Below, one piece after another: positions 22,078-31,451 of a stretch of 34,966 nt of DNA (within the stretch, counting starts at the first letter, position 1; every line of letters starts with the position of its first letter). The translations under genes were made by a program, and so were the position numbers. This stretch comes from Deltaproteobacteria bacterium. Lineage in GTDB: Bacteria; Desulfobacterota; Desulfobacteria; Desulfobacterales; Desulfosalsimonadaceae. The stretch lies in assembly GCA_013151835.1 (NCBI GenBank), contig JAADHK010000087.1, positions 8,071 to 43,036 of the forward strand, written 5' to 3'. The notes under the pieces were generated by a model that saw only the letters and a list, made by a program, of their open reading frames with translations, did no database searches and was not told the origin of the DNA.

Positions 22078-24871
22078 AGTCTTTTATGAAATCGAGTTCC
22101 TCTTCTCTTGTTTGAATATTATCGTCCAGCTTTTCCGCCATGAGCGCTTTAAAGACATGGCTGTAAAGGGGGGAAGGCGGGATCTCCATATTTTTCAGGT
22201 CCCGACCGGAAACAGATGGGCGGACATCCTTAAGATCGGTCATGAAAAGGGATATGGCACGTTTAACCGAATCCGTTTTTGCAATCACCATCATGTAGAG
22301 GACAAGTTCGGTTTTAAACCCCTTTAAAGTATAATAGAGTGTGCTTTTGCGGATATCCTTCTTCATGAGGTATAAGGTGGACAGGGCCTGTTGCGCCGCC
22401 AGGCGGCCGTCTATGAACATCTTGACCTGTCGCGGCGGAATTTCAAAGCGTCGGCATAACTTAACGGAGGTCTCAAAATCGGTCTTTTCGAGCAGGAGCA
22501 TAAAATAAACCGCCCATTTCATCACTTTTTCGTCCAGATAGAGAAGATCGTACCATGAAAGAACTCTCTTTGCGGTCTCAAGGGTGTCTGCCATGCTCTT
22601 GTCAATGCATATCTGAGGGTCTATGACCTTGAGAAGGTCGAATTCGTTCAAGCGGGTCAAGGCCGGGATCGGATTTTCCTCGTTTAAGATATGACGGAGT
22701 TTTGAAAAAACCCGACGGCCTGAAAGCTGTTTGAAAAAATCCATTTTTACGGCGTTTTTTATCAGCCCGGCTGTGAGTTTTCCTATGGTAAAGCCGAATC
22801 TCTGCTCAAACCGGACGGCCCGAAACACCCGGGTCGGATCCTCTACAAAACTAAGGTTATGGAGAATCCGAATGGCCTTTTCCTTGATATCCCGCAGACC
22901 TCCGAAAAAATCAATCAACTCCCCGAAGTTTTCGGGGTTAAGCGTGACCGCCAGGGTGTTTACCGTAAAATCCCTGCGGAAAAGATCCAGCTTTATGGAG
23001 CTTGATTCCACGGTGGGAAGCGCTGCCGGGAATTTGTAGTATTCCATCCGGGCAGAGGCGACATCTATTTTAAACCCGTCGGGAAAGATGATGACCGAGG
23101 TGCCGAACCTGGCGTACTCATTGATTCTGAGGTCGTTTTTACGGGCGAATGCCCTGGCAAACTCAATCCCGTCTCCCTCTATGACAATATCGATGTCTTC
23201 GTTGTGGCGAAAGAGAAAAAGATCCCGCACAAAGCCTCCCACTACATAAGCCGAGAAATCGAGCTGGTTTGCAACCGTCCCTATTTGGGAAAGGAGGCTC
23301 ATTACGTGGGGAGAAAGACGTTCCGCAAGAAATTTTTTGATGTTCCTGGTCCTGGGAGAAAACACGGTGGCGCCTGGTTCATCCGGATGTGCGGACTTTT
23401 TTTGATCATTGGTAATCAGCATATTCAAAAGGTCGGTCCGTGTGATTACCCCCTTAATAACATCACCTTCCATAACCGGCAGGATCCGCTGCTTGCTCTC
23501 TATGATTTTTTTCTGGATCTCGGCAAGGTCCGCTTCGAGCGATGCGTGAGAGAACTCCGTGGTCATATATTCCTTGATCGGAATATCACCTAAATTATGA
23601 TAAAGCGCCTTTTCGATCACCTGACGTGAAATAAAACCTCTAAGCGCGGGTCCGTCGTCTTCATCGTCAATCACCAGCAATGCATTTACGTTGTACCTGG
23701 ATAAAAGTTCGCGCGCATGCATGCATGTCGTCGACACATGGGCCGTGATGGGAGGCGTGGACATGATGTCCCCAGCCCGCTGCACTGATTTCAGGTGTTT
23801 TTTGAGTATCCGGATTAGCAGGTCCCCTGTCTGGGCCAGTGTCATGTCCCGGACGGTTGCCGCTGCGGCGAATCCATGCCCCCCGCCGCCGAATTCCTGG
23901 GCGATTATACCCACATCCACCTCCGGAACACGGCTTCGGGCCGCGATGTAAATCTTGTTCTTCATCAGCGCGATGACGAAAAGCGCCTTTAAATCCTCAA
24001 TCTTGAGCATCTTCTGTGTAAGAAACGCAAGATCGTGAATATAATCATCACAGGACACGGTCGAAACAACAATATCAATGCCGTTAATATAATAGGGGAC
24101 ACCGTTTTTAATCATGTCATTTAAGAGAGCGATCTGGGTGGGTTCAAGCTCCTTTGAGATCATATCTGAAATCGTGGTCAGGCTTGCGCCCCTTGAAAGG
24201 AGAAACGCTGCGGCTGCAAAGTCCTCCGGCGTGGTTGACGGATAGGTGAATGACCCCGTGTCCTCGAAAATGCCCAAAAGCATTATCGTTGCCTCGTCCG
24301 CGCTGACCTCGATCTCCTTTTTACTTATGATATCCGTGAGTATGGTTACGGTCGCTCCGCAGCACCGGGCAATTTCGTAATCCGGCCGGATATCGCCCGC
24401 AGTCGCCGGATGATGATCGTAAATGTGGACTTCAACGCCCGGACGGTCAAGGAAATCGGCAAGGCTTCCAATCCTGTTTTTCTGGCGTGTATCCACTATA
24501 ACCAGTCGCCTGATCTCGTTTTTATCGATTTTTTTTAAATCGATCATATCAAAGAGATAGGCCATGGTGCTGATGAAAAAATTTTTCATGCTTTTTTCGT
24601 GAAAACCCGGAAAGGCCACGCGTGAGCCGGGATATAGCTTGTGCGCCGCAAGCATGGATCCGACTGCGTCGAAATCGGCGTTGATATGGGTCGTTATGAC
24701 GGTTAGTCCGTCTATTTCTTTTTCCGGAAAGGTCACGGGATTGTCCGTTCTTTTTGTGCCGGGCCGTATGCAAAAGTATGCGGGGCCGGGAGATCCAAGG
24801 GAATCATGGATGACTCTTATAACAGCCCGTATCTCTATGGAATCAGGAAAACCGGGACAGATGCAGTACAA
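22052..24871 (-). CDS. DHH-CBS-CCA multidomain tRNA nucleotidyltransferase
   Basis: Up to 939 residues. Domain order: DHH/DHHA1 phosphoesterase (HINADFDAVG near residue 62, VDTRQKNR, DHHPATA, GGGHGFAAAA), two CBS domains (DIMSTPPITAHV... and IKEYMTTEFSH...), then the class II poly(A)/CCA polymerase head (YVVGGFVRDLFL, EDIDIVIEG with the two metal aspartates, RRDFTVNTLA, EDPTRVFRAVRFEQRF) and its helical body. It adds or repairs the tRNA 3' end; in species with split activities this architecture is usually the A-adding enzyme. The start is uncertain: the frame opens with a TTG at 24871, no ATG precedes the DHH domain, and a GTG at 24736 would remove 45 poorly conserved residues. First gene of the minus-strand housekeeping run. 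Confidence 0.92.
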   Translation of the reverse strand: MYCICPGFPDSIEIRAVIRVIHDSLGSPGPAYFCIRPGTKRTDNPVTFPEKEIDGLTVITTHINADFDAVGSMLAAHKLYPGSRVAFPGFHEKSMKNFFISTMAYLFDMIDLKKIDKNEIRRLVIVDTRQKNRIGSLADFLDRPGVEVHIYDHHPATAGDIRPDYEIARCCGATVTILTDIISKKEIEVSADEATIMLLGIFEDTGSFTYPSTTPEDFAAAAFLLSRGASLTTISDMISKELEPTQIALLNDMIKNGVPYYINGIDIVVSTVSCDDYIHDLAFLTQKMLKIEDLKALFVIALMKNKIYIAARSRVPEVDVGIIAQEFGGGGHGFAAAATVRDMTLAQTGDLLIRILKKHLKSVQRAGDIMSTPPITAHVSTTCMHARELLSRYNVNALLVIDDEDDGPALRGFISRQVIEKALYHNLGDIPIKEYMTTEFSHASLEADLAEIQKKIIESKQRILPVMEGDVIKGVITRTDLLNMLITNDQKKSAHPDEPGATVFSPRTRNIKKFLAERLSPHVMSLLSQIGTVANQLDFSAYVVGGFVRDLFLFRHNEDIDIVIEGDGIEFARAFARKNDLRINEYARFGTSVIIFPDGFKIDVASARMEYYKFPAALPTVESSSIKLDLFRRDFTVNTLAVTLNPENFGELIDFFGGLRDIKEKAIRILHNLSFVEDPTRVFRAVRFEQRFGFTIGKLTAGLIKNAVKMDFFKQLSGRRVFSKLRHILNEENPIPALTRLNEFDLLKVIDPQICIDKSMADTLETAKRVLSWYDLLYLDEKVMKWAVYFMLLLEKTDFETSVKLCRRFEIPPRQVKMFIDGRLAAQQALSTLYLMKKDIRKSTLYYTLKGFKTELVLYMMVIAKTDSVKRAISLFMTDLKDVRPSVSGRDLKNMEIPPSPLYSHVFKALMAEKLDDNIQTREEELDFIKDYVNRIQNT

Positions 24872-24956
24872 CAGGCTAAAAAAATTTGTATTTTAGTCTT
24901 TATTATGATAACAATTCATTTTCAACTGTAATTTTGTATTCATGGCCGGATAATAT

Positions 24957-24984
24957 TTGACCACGGCCGTAAACATGGTAAAAT
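24957..24984 (+). promoter_or_regulatory. Promoter of the pilC gene
   Basis: TTGACC (24957-24962), 16-base spacer, TAAAAT (24979-24984). The start point would be about 65 bases before the ATG at 25057. It lies in the divergent gap between the CCA gene and pilC. Confidence 0.5.
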
Positions 24985-25056
24985 AGCGTAAATGTAAATT
25001 CGATAAATAAACACTCTTAAAATCAACACACGGATTTTTACATACAAGGAGGAACA

Positions 25057-26268
25057 ATGCCGGTTTTTCTCTGGGAAGGCAAGGGCCGGAACAACGAGGT
25101 CCGGAAAGGTGAGATGGATGCGCCCAGCGAACAGGAAGTCCGGGCGGTCCTTGCAAGGCAGCATATCAAACCCGATAAGATAAAGAAAAAGCCCCAGGAC
25201 ATTTTTGCGAACGTGGCTTTTCTTCAGCCCAAAGTCGAACAGGCTGATGTCATCATCTTCTGTCGGCAGTTTTCAACCATGATCGACGCCGGCCTGCCCA
25301 TCATCCAGTGCCTTGATATCCTCGTGAACCAGCAGGAGAACTCGACTTTTAAAAAGCTGTTAAAAGACATCAAGACGTCTGTTGAAAGCGGGCAGACCCT
25401 GGCGGAATCATTAAAAAAATACCCCAAGCAGTTTGATGAACTCTTTGTCAACATGGTTGCCGCCGGCGAGGCCGGCGGTATTTTAGACGTCATTCTCCGC
25501 AGGCTTTCCGCTTATATGGAAAAAGCCGCCAGACTAAAGGCCCAGGTCAAGGGAGCAATGACCTATCCCATCGTGACCATTGTAATTGCACTCGTGGTTA
25601 TCGCCGTTATCCTGGTCTTTGTCATCCCGGTATTCGAGGACATGTTCTCCGATTTCGGGAAGGCCCTTCCCGTTCCGACGCAGGTGATTATCGCCATGAG
25701 CCGGTTTGTTCAGAGCAAAATTCACCTGATAATCGGCGGTATCATCATTTTTATCATAGCCTATAAACGCGCCTATGCCACCAATAAAGGCCGGGAAATT
25801 ATTGATGATCTGTTTTTAAAATTCCCGGTGGTCGGGATGCTGATACGAAAAGTCGCGGTGGCCAAGTTCACCCGGACCATGGGCACCATGCTTTCAAGTG
25901 GTGTGTCCATCCTTGAGGCGCTGGATATCGTTGCAAAAACAGCCGGCAATAAAACCATTGAAAAGGCGATCTACAAGGTGCGTGCCGCCATTGCCGAAGG
26001 GCAGACCATTGCGGACCCCCTGATGGAGACCGGGGTCTTTCCGTCCATGGTCTGCCAGATGATATCAGTGGGCGAATCCACCGGAGCCCTTGACGCCATG
26101 CTCGAAAAGATCGCCGATTTTTACGAAGAAGAGGTCGATCAGGCCGTGGAAAACCTCACAGCCCTCATCGAACCATTCATGCTGGTCTTTCTCGGGGTCA
26201 CTATCGGTGGTCTGGTTATCTCCATGTATCTGCCGATATTCAAGATGGCCGGTGCGGTTTCGGGATAA
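25057..26268 (+). CDS. pilC: Type IV pilus inner-membrane platform protein PilC (GspF family)
   Basis: 403 residues, normal length. Two GspF/T2SSF domains are clear: FCRQFSTMIDAGLPIIQCLDIL (about residues 68-90), and a second copy FTRTMGTMLSSGVSILEALDIV, each followed by an AAGEAGG or SVGESTG block. Three long hydrophobic segments lie near 170, 225 and 375. PilC is the membrane platform that couples the PilB and PilT motors to pilus assembly. AAGGAGGAAC precedes the ATG. No pilB, pilT or pilin gene is adjacent; a PilS-like kinase follows after 94 bases. Confidence 0.93.
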   Translation: MPVFLWEGKGRNNEVRKGEMDAPSEQEVRAVLARQHIKPDKIKKKPQDIFANVAFLQPKVEQADVIIFCRQFSTMIDAGLPIIQCLDILVNQQENSTFKKLLKDIKTSVESGQTLAESLKKYPKQFDELFVNMVAAGEAGGILDVILRRLSAYMEKAARLKAQVKGAMTYPIVTIVIALVVIAVILVFVIPVFEDMFSDFGKALPVPTQVIIAMSRFVQSKIHLIIGGIIIFIIAYKRAYATNKGREIIDDLFLKFPVVGMLIRKVAVAKFTRTMGTMLSSGVSILEALDIVAKTAGNKTIEKAIYKVRAAIAEGQTIADPLMETGVFPSMVCQMISVGESTGALDAMLEKIADFYEEEVDQAVENLTALIEPFMLVFLGVTIGGLVISMYLPIFKMAGAVSG

Positions 26269-26362
26269 GTGCACATGGCACTTATAGTCACCCGGGCAAA
26301 GAAACCGGCGATACGCCTGTACCCCCATCCGGAACAGGCCCGTCCCCACGGCGGCAAGCCCG

Positions 26363-27673
26363 ATGAACAGCTTTAAAAGCAGATCGGATCATGACCTTTA
26401 CCGGAAACTGAAGTGGCTTACTTTTTTCCGGGGACTTTTTGCCGCCGTTCTCTTTGGATCGGTCATGCTTGTCCTGCTCAAGTCTCCGACGGATTTACTC
26501 CTGATCGCAGAGCCACTGTTATGGTTATGCATCGTCTCCCTGATCATGATTTTTCTTTCCATGGGCTACGGGATTATCCTTTCCCATGTAAAACGCCTGA
26601 CTCTTTTCGCTTATATCCAGATAGGAATCGACACGCTCTTTATTTCTTTGCTCGTCTTTTTTACCGGATGTTTTTCGAGTGTTTTTCCTTTTCTATACCT
26701 TGTTGTTATCGTGTATTCCTGCATGATCCTGTACCAGCGGGGCGGTATGATAATGTCAACATTATGCTCCATAGAGTATGGTCTGATGATCGATTTCGAG
26801 TATTACGGCCTTATCAGGCCCCCCGGGTTTGACCCCAATTTTCTGACGATTAATTACGACTGGCATTATGTTGTTTACCGCTTAATCATCACCATAGCCG
26901 CCTGCTACCTCGTGGCTTTTTTAAGCGGATTTCTTTCCGGCCAGGAACGGCGGGCAAAGCTTGAATTATGGGGAATGGAAGAGCAGGTAAAGCGTGTGGA
27001 AAAGCTTGCATCCATAGGTGAGGTTGCGGCTGGCATGGCCCATGAGATCAAGAATCCCCTGGCATCCCTTACCGGTTCCATCCAGATGCTGACAAAAAGC
27101 ATCCCCTATGATCCGGTACATGACAAGCTGATGAAAATCATCCTCAGGGAAGCCGACAGGCTCACCTCGCTTGTATCCGAGTTTCTCATGTTTGCCCGGC
27201 CGGTGGCCGTAAATCCGCTGCCGGTTACCCTCGATACATCAATATCGGAAATCCTGGACCTTTTCGCGTCTGATCCCAAATGCCGAGGGGGGATAAAAAT
27301 CATCAGAAAGTTTCACCCCGGTATTTCGATCATGATCGATCAGGAGCATTTGCGTCAGGTTGCCTGGAACCTGTTGAACAATGCATCCCAGGCCGTTGAC
27401 AAAGACGGCACCATTACAATCAGCATTTACCCTTTAAAAAAGAGCCATGCTTGTATAACGGTTTCCGATAACGGATGCGGCATTGAAAAGGAAAAACTAA
27501 ATACAATCTTTGATCCTTTTTTCTCCACCAAACAGGAAGGGACAGGCCTGGGACTTTCAATAGTACAGCAGATCGTAAGCTCATATAATGGATTTATCGA
27601 TGTTGAAAGCGAACCGGAAAAAGGAACACGGGTGACGGTCCGTTTTCCACGTGTATCTCCCAGGACTCATTGA
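26363..27673 (+). CDS. PilS-like membrane sensor histidine kinase
   Basis: 436 residues. The N-terminal 190 residues hold about six hydrophobic helices, as in PilS, with no PAS domain evident. A short linker leads to HisKA with H227 (AHEIKNPLASL), then the ATPase N box (NLLNNASQAV), G1 (DNGCGIE), F (FDPFFSTK) and G2 (GTGLGLSIVQQI). The position after pilC and the NtrB-like kinase core support a PilS role. No response regulator follows, so the PilR partner must be elsewhere. The ribosome site is weak. The best guess for regulation is cotranscription with pilC. Confidence 0.88.
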   Translation: MNSFKSRSDHDLYRKLKWLTFFRGLFAAVLFGSVMLVLLKSPTDLLLIAEPLLWLCIVSLIMIFLSMGYGIILSHVKRLTLFAYIQIGIDTLFISLLVFFTGCFSSVFPFLYLVVIVYSCMILYQRGGMIMSTLCSIEYGLMIDFEYYGLIRPPGFDPNFLTINYDWHYVVYRLIITIAACYLVAFLSGFLSGQERRAKLELWGMEEQVKRVEKLASIGEVAAGMAHEIKNPLASLTGSIQMLTKSIPYDPVHDKLMKIILREADRLTSLVSEFLMFARPVAVNPLPVTLDTSISEILDLFASDPKCRGGIKIIRKFHPGISIMIDQEHLRQVAWNLLNNASQAVDKDGTITISIYPLKKSHACITVSDNGCGIEKEKLNTIFDPFFSTKQEGTGLGLSIVQQIVSSYNGFIDVESEPEKGTRVTVRFPRVSPRTH

Positions 27674-27745
27674 AATATTACATAATTTGTGCTTGTTTTA
27701 CCGTATTTGATGTAATATCGCATTATTATTCGAAAGGATACGTAG

Positions 27746-28330
27746 ATGAAAAAGCATTTGAAATTTATTATTATAATATTTATGGCCATAAGCCTTGCCG
27801 GATGCGGTTACAACAGCCTGCAACAGCAGGAAGAAGGAGTGCTCAAGGCCTGGGCCGACGTGGAGTCGAACCTTCAGCGCAGGGCCGACCTTATCCCGAA
27901 CCTGGTCCGAACGGTCAAGGGATATGCAGCCCATGAAAAGGACACCCTGACGCAGGTCGTCGAGGCCCGGGCAAAGGCCACGCAGATAAGGCTTTCCACA
28001 AAAGATTTGAGCGATCCGGACGCCATGGCCAGACTTTCGGCGGCCCAGGGAAAACTCTCATCCGCCCTGTCAAGATTACTCGTGACAGTGGAAAAATATC
28101 CGGACCTGAAGGCCAACCAGAATTTCATGGCGCTCCAGGATCAACTCGAGGGAACGGAAAACCGGCTAAACGTTGCACGGCAGCGGTATAATGCAGCTGT
28201 GGAGCTTTTCAATTCATCCATCCGCAAGTTTCCCTACAACCTCACAAACAGCATGCTTCTTCATTTGGAAAGAAAAGCGTATTTCAAGGCCGAGGCAGGG
28301 GCCGCAGCGGTGCCGCAGGTGAAATTCTAA
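27746..28330 (+). CDS. lemA: LemA family lipoprotein
   Basis: 194 residues with a lipoprotein signal peptide: KK at the start, a hydrophobic core and the lipobox SLAGC with C20 as first mature residue. The body has the LemA hallmarks [26 protein letters not shown], then [18 protein letters not shown]. LemA proteins are alpha-helical membrane-tethered proteins of unknown detail, very often encoded with TPM-domain proteins as here. AAGGA lies eight bases before the ATG. The stop overlaps the next start (TAATG). Confidence 0.95.
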   Translation: MKKHLKFIIIIFMAISLAGCGYNSLQQQEEGVLKAWADVESNLQRRADLIPNLVRTVKGYAAHEKDTLTQVVEARAKATQIRLSTKDLSDPDAMARLSAAQGKLSSALSRLLVTVEKYPDLKANQNFMALQDQLEGTENRLNVARQRYNAAVELFNSSIRKFPYNLTNSMLLHLERKAYFKAEAGAAAVPQVKF

Positions 28331-29289
28331 TGAAAAAGTCATACCTTTCAAATTGTTATAAAACAATCAGGCTTGACAAACAACACTACGGTCAAATTTA
28401 TTTTCTCGTGGCGATGCTGATTGTTTTTATCCTCCTCGCCCCGGGCCTTGCAACCGCATTAAAGGTTCCCGCCCTGAAAGACCGGGTGAATGACTATGCC
28501 GGACTCCTTTCTCCCCGGGCGACGGCGATGCTTGATTCAAAGCTTGAGAACCTGGAAAAGAGTGATTCCACCCAGGTCGTGGTGCTGATCGTACCGAGCC
28601 TTGCGGGCGATGCGCTTACGGATTTTTCCATGCGCGTGGCCGAAGCCTGGAAGATCGGGCAAAAGGATAAAGACAACGGCGCTCTCCTTTTGATTGCAAA
28701 AAAGGATCGGAAAATACGGATCGAGGTGGGCTACGGCCTGGAAGGTCGGCTCACGGACATGGTTTCGGGGCAGATCATACGCAATATAATCAGGCCGGCA
28801 TTCAGAAACGGAGACTTTGACCGGGGTGTAATAGACGGGGTTGATGCAATTACGGCCGCTGTACGTGGAGAATATAAAAACGCCGGAAACAGCCGGAGCC
28901 GGCGTATGCCCATATCGGAACCATCGGGAGGGGCTGTTTTCTCCATGGTTGTTTTTGTCTTTTTATTGCTTCAGATAGGCAGGATCAAGCGGTCTGCCGG
29001 AACGGTGGCGGGTGGTGTCCTGCTCCCCATGTTCGGCGCCATGTTTTTTCCTTTCAGCTGGATGATTCTCCTTGCATTGATTCCCATCGGGCTTGTTTCC
29101 GGCCTTGTTTTTTCAGTCATCGGAGCGGCCATGGCGGCAAGCGGCGGCATATCCAGCTCTACTTCCAGGCGCGGAGGCTATGGAGGAGGCGGCTACTGGG
29201 GCGGAGGCGGCGGATTCGGAGGTGGTTTCGGCGGATTTTCCGGTGGTGGTGGCGGATTTGGAGGCGGCGGGGCATCCGGCGGTTGGTAA
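28330..29289 (+). CDS. TPM-domain membrane protein (YgcG family) with glycine-rich tail
   Basis: 319 residues. A membrane segment or signal anchor lies near residues 23-43, followed by the TPM domain (VNDYAGLLSP, TQVVVLIVPSL, DNGALLLIAKKDRKIRIEVGYGLEG), then two more hydrophobic stretches (about 195-265) and a glycine-rich C-terminus of roughly 40 residues with repeated GGG and GFGG. TPM domains occur in photosystem repair proteins and some bind Ca2+ or have phosphatase activity; the bacterial role is not settled. Translation is coupled to lemA by a one-base overlap. Confidence 0.92.
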   Translation: MKKSYLSNCYKTIRLDKQHYGQIYFLVAMLIVFILLAPGLATALKVPALKDRVNDYAGLLSPRATAMLDSKLENLEKSDSTQVVVLIVPSLAGDALTDFSMRVAEAWKIGQKDKDNGALLLIAKKDRKIRIEVGYGLEGRLTDMVSGQIIRNIIRPAFRNGDFDRGVIDGVDAITAAVRGEYKNAGNSRSRRMPISEPSGGAVFSMVVFVFLLLQIGRIKRSAGTVAGGVLLPMFGAMFFPFSWMILLALIPIGLVSGLVFSVIGAAMAASGGISSSTSRRGGYGGGGYWGGGGGFGGGFGGFSGGGGGFGGGGASGGW

Positions 29290-29327
29290 ATAGTGCCTGA
29301 TATGCAAACGACAAGAGGAATAAAAAA

Positions 29328-29987
29328 ATGAAAAACCTGGCCCGCAAATTCCTGTCCGAACAGGACAGGACAAGGATAAAAGAGGCTGTCCATGCGGCGG
29401 AAAAAAGAACATCCGGCGAAATAGTGCCTATGGTGGTCTCCGCAAGCTACCATTATCCCATGGCCGATATCACGGGGGCCATTACCCTGTCCCTCCCCAT
29501 ATCCCTGGGAATCGCGCATTTTTTCGGGGAATCGTTCTGGGGCCTGAAAGATAATATGTTTCTCTTTATCGCGGTCTTAATCCCCCTGTTTCTGATCTTC
29601 CAGGAAATTGTCCCGTGGATCCCGATCCTTAAGCGCATCTTTGCGCCTGATTCCCAGGTAGAAGAAGAGGTCCGCGAAGCCGCGACAACCGCCTTTTTTG
29701 CAGAAGGGCTCTACAGGACCGAAAATGAAACAGGCGTGCTTATTTTCATTTCAGTATTCGAGCGCAGGGTATGGGTCCTGGCCGACCGGGGGATAAACGA
29801 GAAACTGCCCGAAGACCATTGGGAAGGGATCGTGAAGCTCATCACCGACGGCATTCGCGAAAAACGTCCGGCGGACGCCATCTGCCGGGCCGTAACCATG
29901 GTGGCGGACATGCTTGAAAAGCACTTTCCCATAAAACCCGGCGACAGGGACGAACTGCCAAACCTTATCATAGAGGACCGGGGGTAG
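29328..29987 (+). CDS. Second TPM-domain membrane protein
   Basis: 219 residues. The N-terminal LSEQDRTRIKEAVHAAEKRTSGEIVPMVV starts the TPM domain, interrupted by two membrane segments (about 45-63 and 70-88), then a second half with TGVLIFISVFERRVWVLADRGI. This split form commonly follows a YgcG-type gene in LemA operons. GAGGAATAAAAAA precedes the ATG, 38 bases after the previous stop. It probably ends the operon; the citrate synthase gene downstream has its own promoter. Confidence 0.9.
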   Translation: MKNLARKFLSEQDRTRIKEAVHAAEKRTSGEIVPMVVSASYHYPMADITGAITLSLPISLGIAHFFGESFWGLKDNMFLFIAVLIPLFLIFQEIVPWIPILKRIFAPDSQVEEEVREAATTAFFAEGLYRTENETGVLIFISVFERRVWVLADRGINEKLPEDHWEGIVKLITDGIREKRPADAICRAVTMVADMLEKHFPIKPGDRDELPNLIIEDRG

Positions 29988-30011
29988 CGCGCCAGCAACC
30001 CTAATAAATTC

Positions 30012-30040
30012 TTGACCGGGCATGAACTATAAGCTATTGT
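30012..30040 (+). promoter_or_regulatory. Promoter of the citrate synthase gene
   Basis: TTGACC (30012-30017), 17-base spacer, TATTGT (30035-30040). Transcription would start near 30047, about 88 bases before the ATG at 30135. Confidence 0.5.
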
Positions 30041-30134
30041 TTTAGATTTTTAGGGTTAATGCATAGGGCTGATGCCTGCTTTCTTCGGGCGCCCACCATA
30101 TGCTGTCAACAAAACAGGTAAAAGGAAGAGAAAG

Positions 30135-31430
30135 ATGACCGAATATGCGACAATTACCCTTGATGACGGCCGGACAATGAAATTGCCGATCGTCAAAGGG
30201 ACCGAAGGCGAAAAGGCCATCGATATCCGTGCGCTTCGGGCCGAAACCGGGTATATCACCTATGATCCCGGATTCGGCAATACAGGAAGCTGCCGGAGCC
30301 GGATCACGTTCATGGATGGTGAAAAGGGGATTCTCAGGTACCGGGGCATCCCCATAGAGGAACTGGCCCGGAGATCCTCCTTTGTGGAAACCGCTTATCT
30401 CCTTATCAACGGGGAACTTCCCACATCGGATGAGCTGATACGGACAAGTGTGAAATTGAACGACCATTCACTGGTTCACGAAGACATGAATACGTTTTAT
30501 CGAAACTTTCCAAGAGCTTCCCATCCCATGGGCATCCTTTCCGCCATGGTGAACGCCCTGAGGAGTTTTTATCCCACACTATTAAATACTGAAGAGGAGT
30601 TTGAACAAACCTTCCTGCGGCTTATTTCCAAGGTGAGAACCATGGCGGCCCTTTCGTACAAAATATCGCTCGGTCACAACGTCGAATACCCCCGGCCTGA
30701 TTACACCTATTGCACAAATTTCCTCCATATGATGTTCAACAGCCCGGTCCGGCCGTACAAGGTTCACAGGAAACTGGTCAAGGCATTGAATGTCTTCTGG
30801 ATACTTCATGCCGATCATGAGCAGAACTGCTCGACTTCCGTGGTCCGGAGCGTGGGCAGTTCCAGGGCGAATATTTATGCGTCGGTTTCGGCCGGTATTT
30901 CAGCCCTCTGGGGCCCGCTTCACGGCGGCGCGAATCAGGCAGTGATCAGCATGCTTGAAAACATAAATGAAAACGGCGCCACGATTTCACAGGTTCTCCG
31001 AAAGGCAAAATCTAAAAAAGATACTTTCCGGCTCATGGGATTCGGCCATCGGGTTTACAAAACATATGACCCCCGAGCCAAGATAATGAAAAAATACTGC
31101 GATGATGTTTTAAAAAAATTAAACATAAATGATCCACTTTTAAATATCGCAAGAAAACTTGAGGAAGCGGCATTGAGTGATTCCTATTTCGCGGATCACA
31201 ATCTCTATCCCAATGTGGATTTCTATTCCGGCATTCTTCTGCGGGCCATGGGGATTCCCACAAATATGTTTACCGTGATGTTCGCCATCGGCCGGCTCCC
31301 CGGCTGGATCGCCCAGTGGCGCGAGCACATGACCGACCCGGAGCAGAAAATCACCCGCCCCCGGCAGGTATACCTGGGATATAATAAGCGTTCCTATGTT
31401 TCCATGGAAAAAAGGGGAATAGAAGATTGA
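30135..31430 (+). CDS. gltA: Citrate synthase (type I, GltA-like)
   Basis: 431 residues from the ATG at 30135, chosen for the AAAGGAAGAGAAAG before it; the frame is open to an ATG at 30072. Catalytic residues are present: first histidine in LHADHEQN, second in GPLHGGAN, the arginine block FGHRVYKTYDPRA, and the aspartate in NVDFYSG. The N-terminal small beta domain of type I enzymes is there (YDPGFGNTGSCRSRITFMDGEKGILRYRG). It condenses acetyl-CoA and oxaloacetate to citrate. The stop codon TGA coincides with the start of a short repeat tip; the next gene is convergent with only 18 bases between the stops. Confidence 0.96.
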   Translation: MTEYATITLDDGRTMKLPIVKGTEGEKAIDIRALRAETGYITYDPGFGNTGSCRSRITFMDGEKGILRYRGIPIEELARRSSFVETAYLLINGELPTSDELIRTSVKLNDHSLVHEDMNTFYRNFPRASHPMGILSAMVNALRSFYPTLLNTEEEFEQTFLRLISKVRTMAALSYKISLGHNVEYPRPDYTYCTNFLHMMFNSPVRPYKVHRKLVKALNVFWILHADHEQNCSTSVVRSVGSSRANIYASVSAGISALWGPLHGGANQAVISMLENINENGATISQVLRKAKSKKDTFRLMGFGHRVYKTYDPRAKIMKKYCDDVLKKLNINDPLLNIARKLEEAALSDSYFADHNLYPNVDFYSGILLRAMGIPTNMFTVMFAIGRLPGWIAQWREHMTDPEQKITRPRQVYLGYNKRSYVSMEKRGIED

Positions 31431-31451
31431 TGGCGTCGTAAAAGTCCGTCA
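31428..31451. repeat. Minimal palindromic repeat element providing both stop codons
   Basis: A 24-base element that starts TGATGGCGTCGTAAAA and ends AAAAGTCCGTCA. It equals the two outer tips of the long repeat joined without the internal hairpin. Its first three bases are the citrate synthase stop and its last three, read on the minus strand, are the stop of the acyl-CoA synthetase alpha gene. Confidence 0.75.

Noticed and set aside
26276-26377. Short frame MALIVTRAKKPAIRL... between pilC and the kinase gene
   Set aside because: Thirty-odd codons, overlapping the kinase start, no ribosome site, arginine- and proline-rich composition typical of chance frames.
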